64,000 bases of DNA from Chromatiales bacterium (GTDB lineage Bacteria > Pseudomonadota > Gammaproteobacteria > Steroidobacterales > GCA-2729495). The notes below the pieces were generated by a model. It did no database searches. It saw only the letters and a list, made by a program, of their open reading frames with translations, and was not told the DNA's origin. A program made the position numbers and the translations under genes. This document shows positions 8,452 to 16,927 of this stretch, in pieces (within the stretch, counting starts at the first letter, position 1; each line of letters starts with the position of its first letter). Location: contig JAEUQA010000062.1 in assembly GCA_016789845.1 (NCBI GenBank), positions 140,256 to 204,255 on the forward strand, written 5' to 3'.

Positions 8452-9990
8452 ATGCGTGCTGCTGTCCTGCTGTTGCTTGCGACCCTGCTGGTGGCCGGGT
8501 GCGCGGACAGCAGTGACGAGCAGGCCTCGATCGAAAGGGCGCCGGGACCACCTAACGGGGCACCGGCCGACGAGCCCCTGCCCCCACTGGCCTACGAGTC
8601 GGCGCTGCCCGAGTCCGTGCGCGCCGAGCTCAACAGGTCCTTCAAGGGCGACCTGGACGAGATGGTGCAGCGCCGCCTCGTCCGCATCGGCGTCACCTTC
8701 AACCGCACCCACTACTTCGTCGACCAGGGGGTCCAGCGGGGCGTCGCCTACGAGTACGGCAGGCTCATGGAAGAGGAGCTGAACAGGCGGCGCAAGACTG
8801 GAAACCTCAAGGTTTCCTTCTGGTTCGTGCCCCTGCCCCGGGACCAGCTCCTGCCCGCGCTCGTGGACGGCAAGGTGGACATGGTCATGGCGCAGCTGAC
8901 CGTCACCCCGGAGCGCCAGAAGCTCGTGGATTTCACGAATCCCACCCGGGAGGGCGTGAACGAGATCCTGGTGACGGGTCCCGGCGCCCCCCCGATCGCG
9001 ACGGTCGACGACCTGTCCGGGCAGGAGGTGTTCGTCCGCCGGACCAGCAGCTACTACCAGAGCCTGCTCGCGCTCAACCAGCGCCTGAAGGCCGCCGGCA
9101 GGCCGCCAGTTGCCATGGAGGAAGCGCCCGAGAACCTCGAAGACGAGGACCTGCTGGAGATGGTCAACGCCGGCCTGGTCGGGATGACCGTCGTCGACAA
9201 TTACCTCGCGGACTTCTGGAAGCAGGTCTTGCCGGACCTGACGGTGCATGACGGGGTGGCGGTGCGGACGGGCGGCAGGCTGGCCGTCGCGATCCGCAAG
9301 AACAGCCCGCAGCTCGCTGCGGGGCTGAACGGCATCATTGCCGAGTACGGCCTGGGCACCGCGTTCGGCAACATGATGGAGCAGCGCTACCTGCAGGGCA
9401 CGAAGTACGTGAGGAACGCCACGTCGGAGGCGGAGCGCGCGAAGTTCCTGGCACTGATCGGGATGTTCAGAAGGTACAGCGACCAGTACGGCATGGATTA
9501 CCTGCTGATGGCCGCCCAGGGCTTCCAGGAGTCGGGCCTCGACCAGTCGGTGAAGAGCCAGGTCGGCGCGATCGGCGTCATGCAGGTGATGCCGACCACC
9601 GGGAAGGAACTGAAGGTAGGCGACATCTCCAAGATCGAGCCCAACATCCACGCGGGCGTGAAGTACATCCGGTGGGTAGTGGACACCTACTACAAGGACG
9701 AGCCCATGGACCGGCTCAACAAGGGGCTCTTTGCCTTCGCCTCCTACAACGCCGGCCCCGGGCGCATCCGCCAGCTGCGGCGCGAGGCGGAGAAGCGCGG
9801 CCTCGATCCCAACGTGTGGTTCGGCAACGTGGAGCAGATCGCGTCGGAGCGCATCGGGCGCGAGACGGTGACCTACGTGAGCAACATCTACAAGTACTAC
9901 GTGGCCTACCGTCTCGTCCTGGAGGAGAAGGAGAGGCGGGAGGCGGCGAAGAAGGAGATCGGGGCGGCGGGCGCAAAGCCGGCCCGGTAG
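8452..9990 (+). CDS. MltF-like lytic transglycosylase lipoprotein
   Basis: 512 residues. An N-terminal lipobox (LLVAGC) predicts a lipoprotein. A periplasmic solute-binding type 3 domain (about residues 60-320, RIGVTFNRTHYFVD, DMVMAQLTVTPERQ) precedes an SLT lytic transglycosylase domain with catalytic Glu360 in FQESGLDQ and the conserved IGVMQVMPTTG and ASYNAGPGR motifs. It should cleave peptidoglycan glycan strands, as E. coli MltF does. The ATG at 8452 is chosen because GGGGAG sits about seven bases upstream and it starts the signal peptide directly; ATG 8446 and an earlier start at 8359 give longer N-termini. It stands alone between the AsmA gene and the next barrel gene. Confidence 0.92.
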   Translation: MRAAVLLLLATLLVAGCADSSDEQASIERAPGPPNGAPADEPLPPLAYESALPESVRAELNRSFKGDLDEMVQRRLVRIGVTFNRTHYFVDQGVQRGVAYEYGRLMEEELNRRRKTGNLKVSFWFVPLPRDQLLPALVDGKVDMVMAQLTVTPERQKLVDFTNPTREGVNEILVTGPGAPPIATVDDLSGQEVFVRRTSSYYQSLLALNQRLKAAGRPPVAMEEAPENLEDEDLLEMVNAGLVGMTVVDNYLADFWKQVLPDLTVHDGVAVRTGGRLAVAIRKNSPQLAAGLNGIIAEYGLGTAFGNMMEQRYLQGTKYVRNATSEAERAKFLALIGMFRRYSDQYGMDYLLMAAQGFQESGLDQSVKSQVGAIGVMQVMPTTGKELKVGDISKIEPNIHAGVKYIRWVVDTYYKDEPMDRLNKGLFAFASYNAGPGRIRQLRREAEKRGLDPNVWFGNVEQIASERIGRETVTYVSNIYKYYVAYRLVLEEKERREAAKKEIGAAGAKPAR

Positions 9991-10140
9991 CTGGCTCCTG
10001 CGGCCGGCCTGCTCCCGGGCGGCTACCGCTGTACCCCCGCGGCCGGTGCGGCCCTACCCCTGATGCAACGCGGCGGGGGTCGGCATACACTAGCGCGCGA
10101 GCCGCCGCCACGAGGAACTCGCCCTCTACTCACCGGTCAG

Positions 10141-10173
10141 GCCTACACCTCACCCATCTGGTACACGCCATAA
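10141..10173 (+). pseudogene. Orphan 3' tail of a second DUF3604 gene
   Basis: One frame reads AYTSPIWYTP followed by TAA. The intact DUF3604 gene 2.7 kb downstream ends AYTSPIWYSP followed by a stop, and 27 of 33 bases match. No matching coding sequence continues upstream, so this looks like the last codons of a deleted tandem copy. Most differences are at third positions, as expected for a once-coding paralogue. Confidence 0.6.
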
Positions 10174-10174
10174 T
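10169..10174 (+). promoter_or_regulatory. Candidate -10 element for the outer-membrane-like gene
   Basis: CATAAT ends 16 bases before the ATG at 10191 and overlaps an alternative ATG at 10173. If used, transcription would begin near 10181, giving a leader of about ten bases and ruling out 10173 as the start. Confidence 0.35.
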
Positions 10175-10190
10175 GAACAGGATTGTATCC

Positions 10191-10934
10191 ATGAAGCTCT
10201 TCCCGGCCGCCGCGCTGGCGGTATTGACTGCGTCACCCGCGTTCGCCGCCGACGGCGACTGGCAGCACACCGCTGTCCTCTACATGATCGGTGCCGGCAT
10301 CGATGGCACCGCCGGCGTCGGCCCCGTCGAAGGCGACGTGGATGTCAGCTTCGGCGACATCCTCGACAGCCTGGAATTCGGGGCGATGGCCGCCTACCGG
10401 GGCGACAACGGCCCGTTCGCTGTCGTGGCCGATTTCATCTACATGGACCTGGAGACGGACAAGAACGGCCTCGGACCCTTCGGCCAGACCCGGACGACGG
10501 TGGAGCTGGAGCAGCTGATCTCGGAGCTGGATGCCTCCATTGCCGTGACGGACCGTCTGGACGCCTACGTTGGTGTCCGGTACTGGGACGTGGACTCCAC
10601 CGTGACCGTGGTCGGCGGCGGCCCCCTGGGTGAGGACATCAGCGGGTCACTGAGTGAGGACTGGGTGGACGTCATCTATGGCCTCCGCTACGCCTGGCCC
10701 ATCAGCGCCAACTGGACGCTGATCGTGCGTGGCGACGTTGCGCCCCTGGGCACGGGCAGCGACTTCAGCTGGCACAGCAGCGCCTTCGCGGACTGGCGCC
10801 TCGGCGAGCACGCCAGCGTGCTCATCGGCTTCCGCTGGCTCGACGTGGACTACGACGACGGCGAGGGCGCCAACCGGTTCCTGATGGACGTGAGCGAGGG
10901 AGGCCCGACCGTCGGCTTCGCCTGGACGTTCTGA
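10191..10934 (+). CDS. Putative outer-membrane beta-barrel protein
   Basis: 247 residues with a signal peptide (MKLFPAAALAVLTASPAFAA, cleavage before DGDW). The mature part has amphipathic strands separated by short turns (FGAMAAYRGDNGPFAVVADFIYMDL, split by a turn; RLDAYVGVRYWDVDSTVTV; HASVLIGFRWLDVDY) and ends in phenylalanine (VGFAWTF), all typical of a small outer-membrane barrel. ATG 10191 is preferred over 10173 because the signal peptide begins there and a -10-like hexamer overlaps the earlier ATG. It follows an orphan DUF3604 tail and precedes an intact DUF3604 gene, so it may work with that secreted protein. Function unknown. Confidence 0.75.
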   Translation: MKLFPAAALAVLTASPAFAADGDWQHTAVLYMIGAGIDGTAGVGPVEGDVDVSFGDILDSLEFGAMAAYRGDNGPFAVVADFIYMDLETDKNGLGPFGQTRTTVELEQLISELDASIAVTDRLDAYVGVRYWDVDSTVTVVGGGPLGEDISGSLSEDWVDVIYGLRYAWPISANWTLIVRGDVAPLGTGSDFSWHSSAFADWRLGEHASVLIGFRWLDVDYDDGEGANRFLMDVSEGGPTVGFAWTF

Positions 10935-10939
10935 TTTAT

Positions 10940-10983
10940 CGGGGTCAGACCCCAAATAGCACGCTAATTGGGGTCTGACCCCG
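10940..10983. repeat. 44-base near-perfect palindrome with nested 13-base palindromes
   Basis: Arms 10940-10955 (cggggtcagaccccaa) and 10968-10983 are exact inverted repeats. The 12-base centre (tagc/gcta around AC, one A:A mismatch) continues the pairing. Each arm contains ggggtc-N-gacccc, itself palindromic, so the site can form one long hairpin or two short ones. GGGGTCTGACCCC units are familiar intergenic repeats in proteobacterial genomes, often near REP-associated transposases, though none is in this window. It may also end transcription of the upstream gene. Confidence 0.8.
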
Positions 10984-11001
10984 TTTTGCAGGGTGAGTCT
11001 C

Positions 11002-12885
11002 ATGCGCATCGTTACCGTTCCCCTTCTGGTTGCCAGCCTCGTCGCCGCCACCGCCTGGGCCGACGAGCCCCCGACGAAGGAAGCCCTGGCCCGCGTCACC
11101 GGGCCGCAGTTCTCCCCCTACGCCGGGCGCAACTTTCCCACCCGCGTCCTCTGGGGCGACACGCACCTGCACACATCCATCTCGGTGGACGCCGGCACCA
11201 TGAACCGGGTCGGCCAGGAGGACGCGTTCCGCTTCGCACGGGGCGAGGAAGTCACCAGCACCGGCGGCCTGCGCGCGAAACTGTCCCGCCCGCTGGACTT
11301 CCTCGTCATTGCCGACCATGCCGAGATGTACGGCCTCATGCCGCAGCTGCTGAGCGGCGACCCCGAAGTGCTCTCTACCGAGGCCGGGAAGAAGTGGTTC
11401 GGCGAACTTACCAGCGGCGACAACGACCGGATCTTCAAGACCGCGATGGAGATCGTTGCGTCGCTTTCCGGCGACGTGCCGCCCATCAACAACAAGAAGG
11501 CGGTGCGAAATGCGTGGCAGGCCTACACGACGCTGGCCGACAGGTACAACGAGCCCGGCCGCTTCACGGCGCTCATCGGCTTCGAGTGGACGGCTATCGG
11601 CGGCGACAACCTGCACCGGAACGTGGTCTTCCGGGGCGACGCCAGTGTGGCCAACCGGACGCTGCCGTACTCCCAGTACGACAGCAAGAATCCCGAGAAT
11701 CTGTGGAAGCATCTCGCTGCCTTCGAGAAGGAGACCGGCGCCGAGGTGCTGGCGATCCCCCACAACGGCAATCTCAGCAACGGCCGCATGTTCACCGTGG
11801 AGACCTTCGACGGCAAGCCGCTCACGAAGGAGCTGGCCACGCTGCGCGCCCGCTTCGAGCCGCTGATCGAGGCGACCCAGATCAAGGGCGACGGCGAGTC
11901 CCACCCCTTCCTGTCCCCCAACGACGAGTTTGCCGGCTACGAGACCTGGGACCGGTCGAACCTCACCGGCACCCAGCTCAAGAAGCCGGAAATGCTCCAG
12001 TGGGAGTACGCCCGCTCGGCCCTGAAGACCGGACTGCAGCTGGAGCGCAGGCTCGGCGTGAACCCCTACAAGTTCGGCATGGTGGGCAGCACCGACTCGC
12101 ACACGTCGTTGACTGCCGTGGAGGAAGACAACTTCTTCGGCAAGCATTCCGGCGTGGAGCCAGGCCCCCACCGCTGGGAGCACGTCGTCATCCAGGCGCC
12201 CGACCCGAAGCTCAGCGTGATGGGCTGGCAGCAGGCGGCGTCCGGCTATGCGGCCGTGTGGGCCACCGAGAACACCCGCGAGGCGGTATTCGACGCCATG
12301 AAGCGCAAGGAGACCTACGCCACGACCGGCTCCCGCATGACCGTGCGCTTCTTCGGCGGCTGGGACTTCGCCGCCCAGGACACCATGACGCGCCAGCCGG
12401 CAAGCATCGGCTATGCGAAGGGCGTGCCGATGGGCGGCGACCTCCGCAAGGCCCCCGCCGGCAAGCGGCCCAGCTTCCTGCTGGCCGCCATGAAGGACCC
12501 CTACAGCGGCAACCTGGACCGGATCCAGGTCGTGAAGGGCTGGATGGACAAGGCCGGCAAGACCCAGGAGAAGGTCTACGACGTGGCCTGGTCCGATGAC
12601 CGCAAGCCCGGCGCGGACGGCAAGCTGCCGCCGGTCGGCAACACGGTGGACGTGGCCAGTGCCACCTGGACCAACAGCATCGGCTCGCCGGAACTGATCG
12701 CCGTGTGGCAGGACCCAGACTTCGACGCGGGCGAGAGCGCCTTCTACTATGCCCGGGTGATCGAGATCCCCACGCCGCGCTGGACCGCCTACGAGGCGAA
12801 GCGCTACGGCATCACGATGCCGCCCGAAGTCCCCATGACCACCCAGGAGCGGGCCTACACCTCGCCGATCTGGTACAGCCCGTAG
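11002..12885 (+). CDS. Secreted DUF3604 protein
   Basis: 627 residues with a signal peptide (cleavage near TAWA-DEPP). The ATG at 11002 has AGGGTGA about eight bases upstream; a GTG at 10993 lies inside that ribosome-binding site. The protein matches DUF3604 throughout. His/Asp-rich motifs in order are GDTHLHTSIS, FLVIADHAEMYGL, AIPHNGNLSNG and GSTDSHTSLTAVEEDN, a set that resembles the metal ligands of PHP-type phosphoesterases. A metal-dependent periplasmic hydrolase is therefore a reasonable inference, but no substrate is established for the family. A 44-base palindrome lies just upstream and an orphan tail of a second copy lies 0.8 kb upstream. Confidence 0.88.
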   Translation: MRIVTVPLLVASLVAATAWADEPPTKEALARVTGPQFSPYAGRNFPTRVLWGDTHLHTSISVDAGTMNRVGQEDAFRFARGEEVTSTGGLRAKLSRPLDFLVIADHAEMYGLMPQLLSGDPEVLSTEAGKKWFGELTSGDNDRIFKTAMEIVASLSGDVPPINNKKAVRNAWQAYTTLADRYNEPGRFTALIGFEWTAIGGDNLHRNVVFRGDASVANRTLPYSQYDSKNPENLWKHLAAFEKETGAEVLAIPHNGNLSNGRMFTVETFDGKPLTKELATLRARFEPLIEATQIKGDGESHPFLSPNDEFAGYETWDRSNLTGTQLKKPEMLQWEYARSALKTGLQLERRLGVNPYKFGMVGSTDSHTSLTAVEEDNFFGKHSGVEPGPHRWEHVVIQAPDPKLSVMGWQQAASGYAAVWATENTREAVFDAMKRKETYATTGSRMTVRFFGGWDFAAQDTMTRQPASIGYAKGVPMGGDLRKAPAGKRPSFLLAAMKDPYSGNLDRIQVVKGWMDKAGKTQEKVYDVAWSDDRKPGADGKLPPVGNTVDVASATWTNSIGSPELIAVWQDPDFDAGESAFYYARVIEIPTPRWTAYEAKRYGITMPPEVPMTTQERAYTSPIWYSP

Positions 12886-12937
12886 CTCGCGGCGGCCAGC
12901 AGGGTGGGGCCGATCCCCAGTCCCTGGTGCACCTGGA

Positions 12938-15298
12938 TCAGCGGTTCTCGAGGCGGCCGAAGTCGAAGATGCCGGACGCTACCGGCTCGAGGCCGGCGTA
13001 GGTCCTGGCCAGCGTGTCGCTGTGCTGCCAGAAGCCGGGGTTGGTCCGGTCCACGCCGAAGCGGGCCACGAGCGCCCGGTACTCCGCCTCCGAGCGCAGG
13101 CCAGCAACTGCCGAGGTGAACGCGGGGAGTTCGGCGCGGGCCACGCGGAAGAACGCGTTAGGGTAGGCGCCGATGAAGCCGCGGCCGACGAAGAGGGTGT
13201 TCTCGGCCGGCACGAAGCGCTTCTCTTCCCTGAAGAGCGAGGCCACGTTGGTGTGTGCGGTGTCCCGAGCGAGTGAGTAGATCGCCGGCCCGTCCGTGCC
13301 GGCACCCGTGACAGCGAGAAACGCCAGCTCGGGCATCAGCGTCGCGCTCTCGCCCCGCAGGCTGGCGAGGCGCCCGAGTTCCGCCCGCAGTGCCGCGTCC
13401 GGCTCGTACCGCAGGTCGTGTTGCTGGTCGTGTACCGGGGCCAGCTTCTTCGCCAGCATCTGCAACAGTTCCAGGCGCGGATCATCCGTGGTGTAGCGGA
13501 TGTCCGAGTCCCGGTCGAAGGCGATGCGGCTGCCGTAGACGTACTCCCGTACCGACTTGTCCGCGTCCCGGTACCAGTAGTCCCGGACCGCCTTGCGGCT
13601 GGCCTCCGGGAGCAGCGTGAGGAAGTTGAATTCGCCTTCCATCCGCAGGAAGTCCATGTACAGGCGCGTGTTGAGCTGGTGGCCCGCCGTGCCGAAGACG
13701 TCGAAGCCGGCGACCAGCAGGTAGTGGATGCGCTCGAAGAGCGAGTACCCGATCACCCAGGCCGTCTTCGGCGGTTCGCCGACGAGGCCGCGGACCACGG
13801 ACGCGTTGTCCGAGTGCCGGAAGATGGTGAGGGCGGCGTTGGTGTTCTTCCCGTCGCCGTCCCAGACGAGGGAGAGGTCCACCTGCGACCGTTCCGCCGA
13901 CTCTTCCATGAACTGCTGCTTGGCCTGCAGGTACTCGACCTGCCGGTCCCGGTAGCGGCGCCAGGAGAGCAGCCCGAACGGGGTCGTCTCGCTGTCCGCC
14001 GGCAGCCGCAGCCGGCTGCCCTCGAGTTCCAGCAGGCCCGGGAGCTGCTCCGTGAGCGGGCCATCCGGCGCGGCGAACACCACCCAGAACCGGTCGTCGA
14101 TCACGTCCACGGCCACCTGTCCCCGGCAGACCGGGCCCTTCATGAAGCCCTGGATGAAGTACTCCGCGTCGTCGAGCATGAAGCGGTACCGGGACTCCAC
14201 CGGCAGCGCCGCGAACGCCACGAATGGGTTGCTCGCCACTGGGGGCGAGTAGTCGGGCAGGCTGGCGACCTCGTAGTCCGGGGCCAGGAACAGCTGCCGG
14301 AAGCGCTCCATCCGGGCGGCGTCGAGCCGGTAGGGCATGTGGGTCTTGGCCACCACGGTGGCATGCACCGGCTCCAGCCGGTACCAGAACGCCTCCGTGC
14401 CCGGGTCGTCGAAGGGGCGGCGCGTCGCGATGACCTCCACCGGCTGGCCCGGCGCCGTGCGCGAGCGGATGAGGCGGAAGAACTGCCGGGACGGGCCGAT
14501 GTCGAAATGGAAGGTGCCGAGGTAGAGGTGCTCATAGAGGTAGCGGCTCATCAGCCGCTCCTTCGGGGACGGTCCGTTGAGGAATGCTTCCCAGGCGGCG
14601 ACTTCCTCGAGCACTGCGGCGTCCGGCGCCGCAGGGGGCCGGTACGGCGCCCCGCGGGCCAGCCAGCCGGCGAGTGTCGCAAACTCGGCATCGGCCAGGC
14701 CCGGCAGGCCGTAGGGCATTCCCCATTGGGGGAAGCGCTTCGCGAAGCGCGGGAATTCCTCCGGCGCCGGGCATTGCTGGTCCCTGTCGATCGCCACGTC
14801 GTAGTCCTTGCCGAGTGGCATCGCGGCCACCTGGGGGTGCTGCCGCTTCTGGGTCAGCAGCTTCAGCATGAGGCCCTGCCGGGCGGCGGCCGGCGAGGTC
14901 GGCGACACATCATCGAGCACGCTGTAGAAGCCCTTGCCCCGCCAGCCCGCCGCGGTCGGCGAATCCAGGAACAGGCGCGTGGGCGCGGCCTCCCTCACCC
15001 GGGTGGCGGTGTAGACGACGTCCTTGCTGGCCCCGCGCTCGATGCCCTCGAAGGCGGCGAGGTTGAGCTGGCAGGGTGCGTCGAAGCACGCGTGACAGAC
15101 GACGCAGCGCTGGTCCAGCACCGGCTTGACGTCCCGCCAGTAGTCGGGGGCGCCGGCGGCCGCTAACAGCGCCTGCGTGGCCGGATCCGGCGGCGGAGTC
15201 TCAGCGGGAGCGTCCGGCCAGGTGCCCGGGGTGCAGCCCGTCATTGCCCATAGGAGCAGGGCAGGCACTGCCCCGGCGACGTGGCTGTTGCGTGGCAT
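12938..15298 (-). CDS. cti: Fatty acid cis/trans isomerase (lipoprotein, heme c)
   Basis: 786 residues. Cti converts cis-unsaturated phospholipid acyl chains to trans in the periplasm, stiffening the membrane within minutes of solvent or heat stress. The sequence has a lipobox-like signal (WAMTGC, Cys22) and, right after it, the c-type heme motif C65-V-V-C68-H69 in the context CHACFDAPCQL characteristic of Cti; this cytochrome-like motif is required in Pseudomonas. Length and C-terminal region (EVAGG-free end at GIFDFGRLENR) fit the family. ATG 15298 is preferred over upstream in-frame starts near 15358 and 15400 because it begins the signal peptide and has AGGA about 11 bases upstream. Cti is typically constitutive and controlled by substrate access. 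Confidence 0.92.
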   Translation of the reverse strand: MPRNSHVAGAVPALLLWAMTGCTPGTWPDAPAETPPPDPATQALLAAAGAPDYWRDVKPVLDQRCVVCHACFDAPCQLNLAAFEGIERGASKDVVYTATRVREAAPTRLFLDSPTAAGWRGKGFYSVLDDVSPTSPAAARQGLMLKLLTQKRQHPQVAAMPLGKDYDVAIDRDQQCPAPEEFPRFAKRFPQWGMPYGLPGLADAEFATLAGWLARGAPYRPPAAPDAAVLEEVAAWEAFLNGPSPKERLMSRYLYEHLYLGTFHFDIGPSRQFFRLIRSRTAPGQPVEVIATRRPFDDPGTEAFWYRLEPVHATVVAKTHMPYRLDAARMERFRQLFLAPDYEVASLPDYSPPVASNPFVAFAALPVESRYRFMLDDAEYFIQGFMKGPVCRGQVAVDVIDDRFWVVFAAPDGPLTEQLPGLLELEGSRLRLPADSETTPFGLLSWRRYRDRQVEYLQAKQQFMEESAERSQVDLSLVWDGDGKNTNAALTIFRHSDNASVVRGLVGEPPKTAWVIGYSLFERIHYLLVAGFDVFGTAGHQLNTRLYMDFLRMEGEFNFLTLLPEASRKAVRDYWYRDADKSVREYVYGSRIAFDRDSDIRYTTDDPRLELLQMLAKKLAPVHDQQHDLRYEPDAALRAELGRLASLRGESATLMPELAFLAVTGAGTDGPAIYSLARDTAHTNVASLFREEKRFVPAENTLFVGRGFIGAYPNAFFRVARAELPAFTSAVAGLRSEAEYRALVARFGVDRTNPGFWQHSDTLARTYAGLEPVASGIFDFGRLENR

Positions 15299-15472
15299 GC
15301 GGGCGGCGTCCTGGCGTGGAAGCAAGCGGACTGTGACGGCCGCTACACTACTGGCCATCCTCCGGGACCACAACTCCCCGGCAATCGCCGCCGTGGTCAA
15401 GTGGCACGTCCATAGCTACGATTTGAGGTTCGTGATGGTTTTGGTGTGGTACCCGCCCGGAGGTCTTGCCGG

Positions 15473-16129
15473 ATGAAGCGATTCGCTTGCATGGCGGCCA
15501 CTCTGGCCACCTTCTGGACAGCTCCTGCGCTGGCGGACTCGACCGATGCCGCCTGCATAATCTACCCTGCCGGTTCGGATCGCGCCGACGCCATGATCCC
15601 CTGCACCTTCGGTCAGCGGCAGGGTTACATCACGATCACCCGCAGCGATGGGGTGACCCATGAGCTCGCGCCGGTCGGTGACAGCCCCGGTAGTTTCCGC
15701 GACCAGAAAGGCCGCGCCGTTTACCGCCAGAGCGGGCTGGGCGACCAGGGCCAGATCTTCCGCCTCCCGGACGTGAGCGTCTACGTGTACTGGGACACTT
15801 CCATGCTCAAACCCCTGCCCGCTGACAGCAACCCGACCTCGCCGTTCACCACTGCCGACTTTGACGCCACCACCCTCCTGCGGTGTCGAGCTGCCGGAGA
15901 CTCCGAGTTTGGCAACTGCCCGGCCGGTATCGCGCGCATGGAAGGCGGCCAGGCCTCGATCACCGTGCAGAACCAGAAGGGCGAGAGGTTCACCATCAAT
16001 TTCATGAAGGACTACGTGAACGCCACCAACCGCGAGCTCAAGGCAAAGCTGAAAGGTGATTTGTGGATCCTCAATTTCGCCAACGGTGAGGTCTGGGAAG
16101 TGCCGCTGGCCGCCATCGAGGGAGGCTGA
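15473..16129 (+). CDS. Secreted protein of unknown function
   Basis: 218 residues with a signal peptide (cleavage near ALA-DSTD). GGAGGT sits eight bases before the ATG, the best ribosome-binding site in this part of the window. The mature protein is beta-rich (GYITITRSDGVTHELAPVGDSPG, split by a turn; VYVYWDTSML) with four cysteines, two before residue 50 and two in LLRCRAAGDSEFGNCPAG. The C-terminal part (LWILNFANGEVWEVPLA) ends like a small beta-sandwich. It lies four bases before the META-like gene on the same strand, so they are probably one operon. I do not recognise the family. Confidence 0.7.
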   Translation: MKRFACMAATLATFWTAPALADSTDAACIIYPAGSDRADAMIPCTFGQRQGYITITRSDGVTHELAPVGDSPGSFRDQKGRAVYRQSGLGDQGQIFRLPDVSVYVYWDTSMLKPLPADSNPTSPFTTADFDATTLLRCRAAGDSEFGNCPAGIARMEGGQASITVQNQKGERFTINFMKDYVNATNRELKAKLKGDLWILNFANGEVWEVPLAAIEGG

Positions 16130-16133
16130 CGGC

Positions 16134-16910
16134 ATGAGACTGCCTTGCATCAATGCCGCCCCGGCCCTGGTTGCCAGCGTCTTGCTGTCGGCCGTGGCGA
16201 CCGCAGGCGAACTGGACGGCAGTGCCTGGCGGCTGGTCAACATCGCCTCGATGGACGACACCAACTACGCCCCGGATGATCCCGCGAATTACCTGGCGCA
16301 ATTCGAGTGGGTGCGCAGCTACGTGATGAAGGACGGCCACCTGTTCCTGGCCACCATGGCGGACGGGGCGATCATCGAATTCGAACCGCTGCCGCCGGTC
16401 GTCGCGACCGTGCTGGGCGAGGAGGTTCGCGCCAACGATGTAGCTGAAATGCAGTCAACGATAATCGCGCGGCTTTTCGCTCGCTACGCCGCCGAGCGGG
16501 GTATCAAGGTCGAAGAAGCCGAGCTTGCCAGCTACCTCGGGAACATGCGCCGCGGGATGGCAGCCGAAGGCCTGACCGCGGGGGAAGAAGATCTGAGCCC
16601 GGATGAGAAGCGTCAGGTCGACGCCATGCGGCGGGAGATGGGCTCGTCGCTGATCCGGCAGTGGAAGATCAACAAGTCCCTGCACGAGGCCTATGGCGGG
16701 CGCATCATCTACCAGCAACTCGGCCCCGAGCCGCTGGACGCCTATCGTCAGTATCTGGAAGAACGCCAAAAGGCCGGGGATTTCCGCATTGATGAGTCAG
16801 CGATGAAGCAGGCCTTCTGGCAGTACTTTACCGACGACTCGCAGCACGATTTCATGAAGAAGGGCAGCGCGGACGAGGCAAGGGCTTTCGCGACATCGCC
16901 TTGGGAATAG
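16134..16910 (+). CDS. Secreted protein with META-like and SurA-N-like regions
   Basis: 258 residues with a signal peptide (cleavage near ATA-GELD). Residues about 25-85 (LDGSAWRLVNIASMDDTNYA, then VRSYVMKDGHLFLATMADG) look like a META/HslJ-type beta domain. Residues about 90-180 (VVATVLGEEVRANDVAEMQS, TIIARLFARYAAERGI) are helical and resemble the N-terminal chaperone part of SurA-like proteins, where a 'VNGEEI...' strand is followed by helices. No parvulin domain follows. The combination suggests a periplasmic chaperone-like protein, but this is inference; the family has no known role that I can name. It is translated four bases after the preceding secreted protein and converges on the phospholipase D gene. 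Confidence 0.7.
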   Translation: MRLPCINAAPALVASVLLSAVATAGELDGSAWRLVNIASMDDTNYAPDDPANYLAQFEWVRSYVMKDGHLFLATMADGAIIEFEPLPPVVATVLGEEVRANDVAEMQSTIIARLFARYAAERGIKVEEAELASYLGNMRRGMAAEGLTAGEEDLSPDEKRQVDAMRREMGSSLIRQWKINKSLHEAYGGRIIYQQLGPEPLDAYRQYLEERQKAGDFRIDESAMKQAFWQYFTDDSQHDFMKKGSADEARAFATSPWE

Positions 16911-16927
16911 TGCTCGGCCCGTCGCGG

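Noticed and set aside
13418..15166. 582-residue plus-strand ORF inside cti
   Set aside because: It is antisense to the heme-containing Cti protein and has repetitive Val/Arg/Glu composition.
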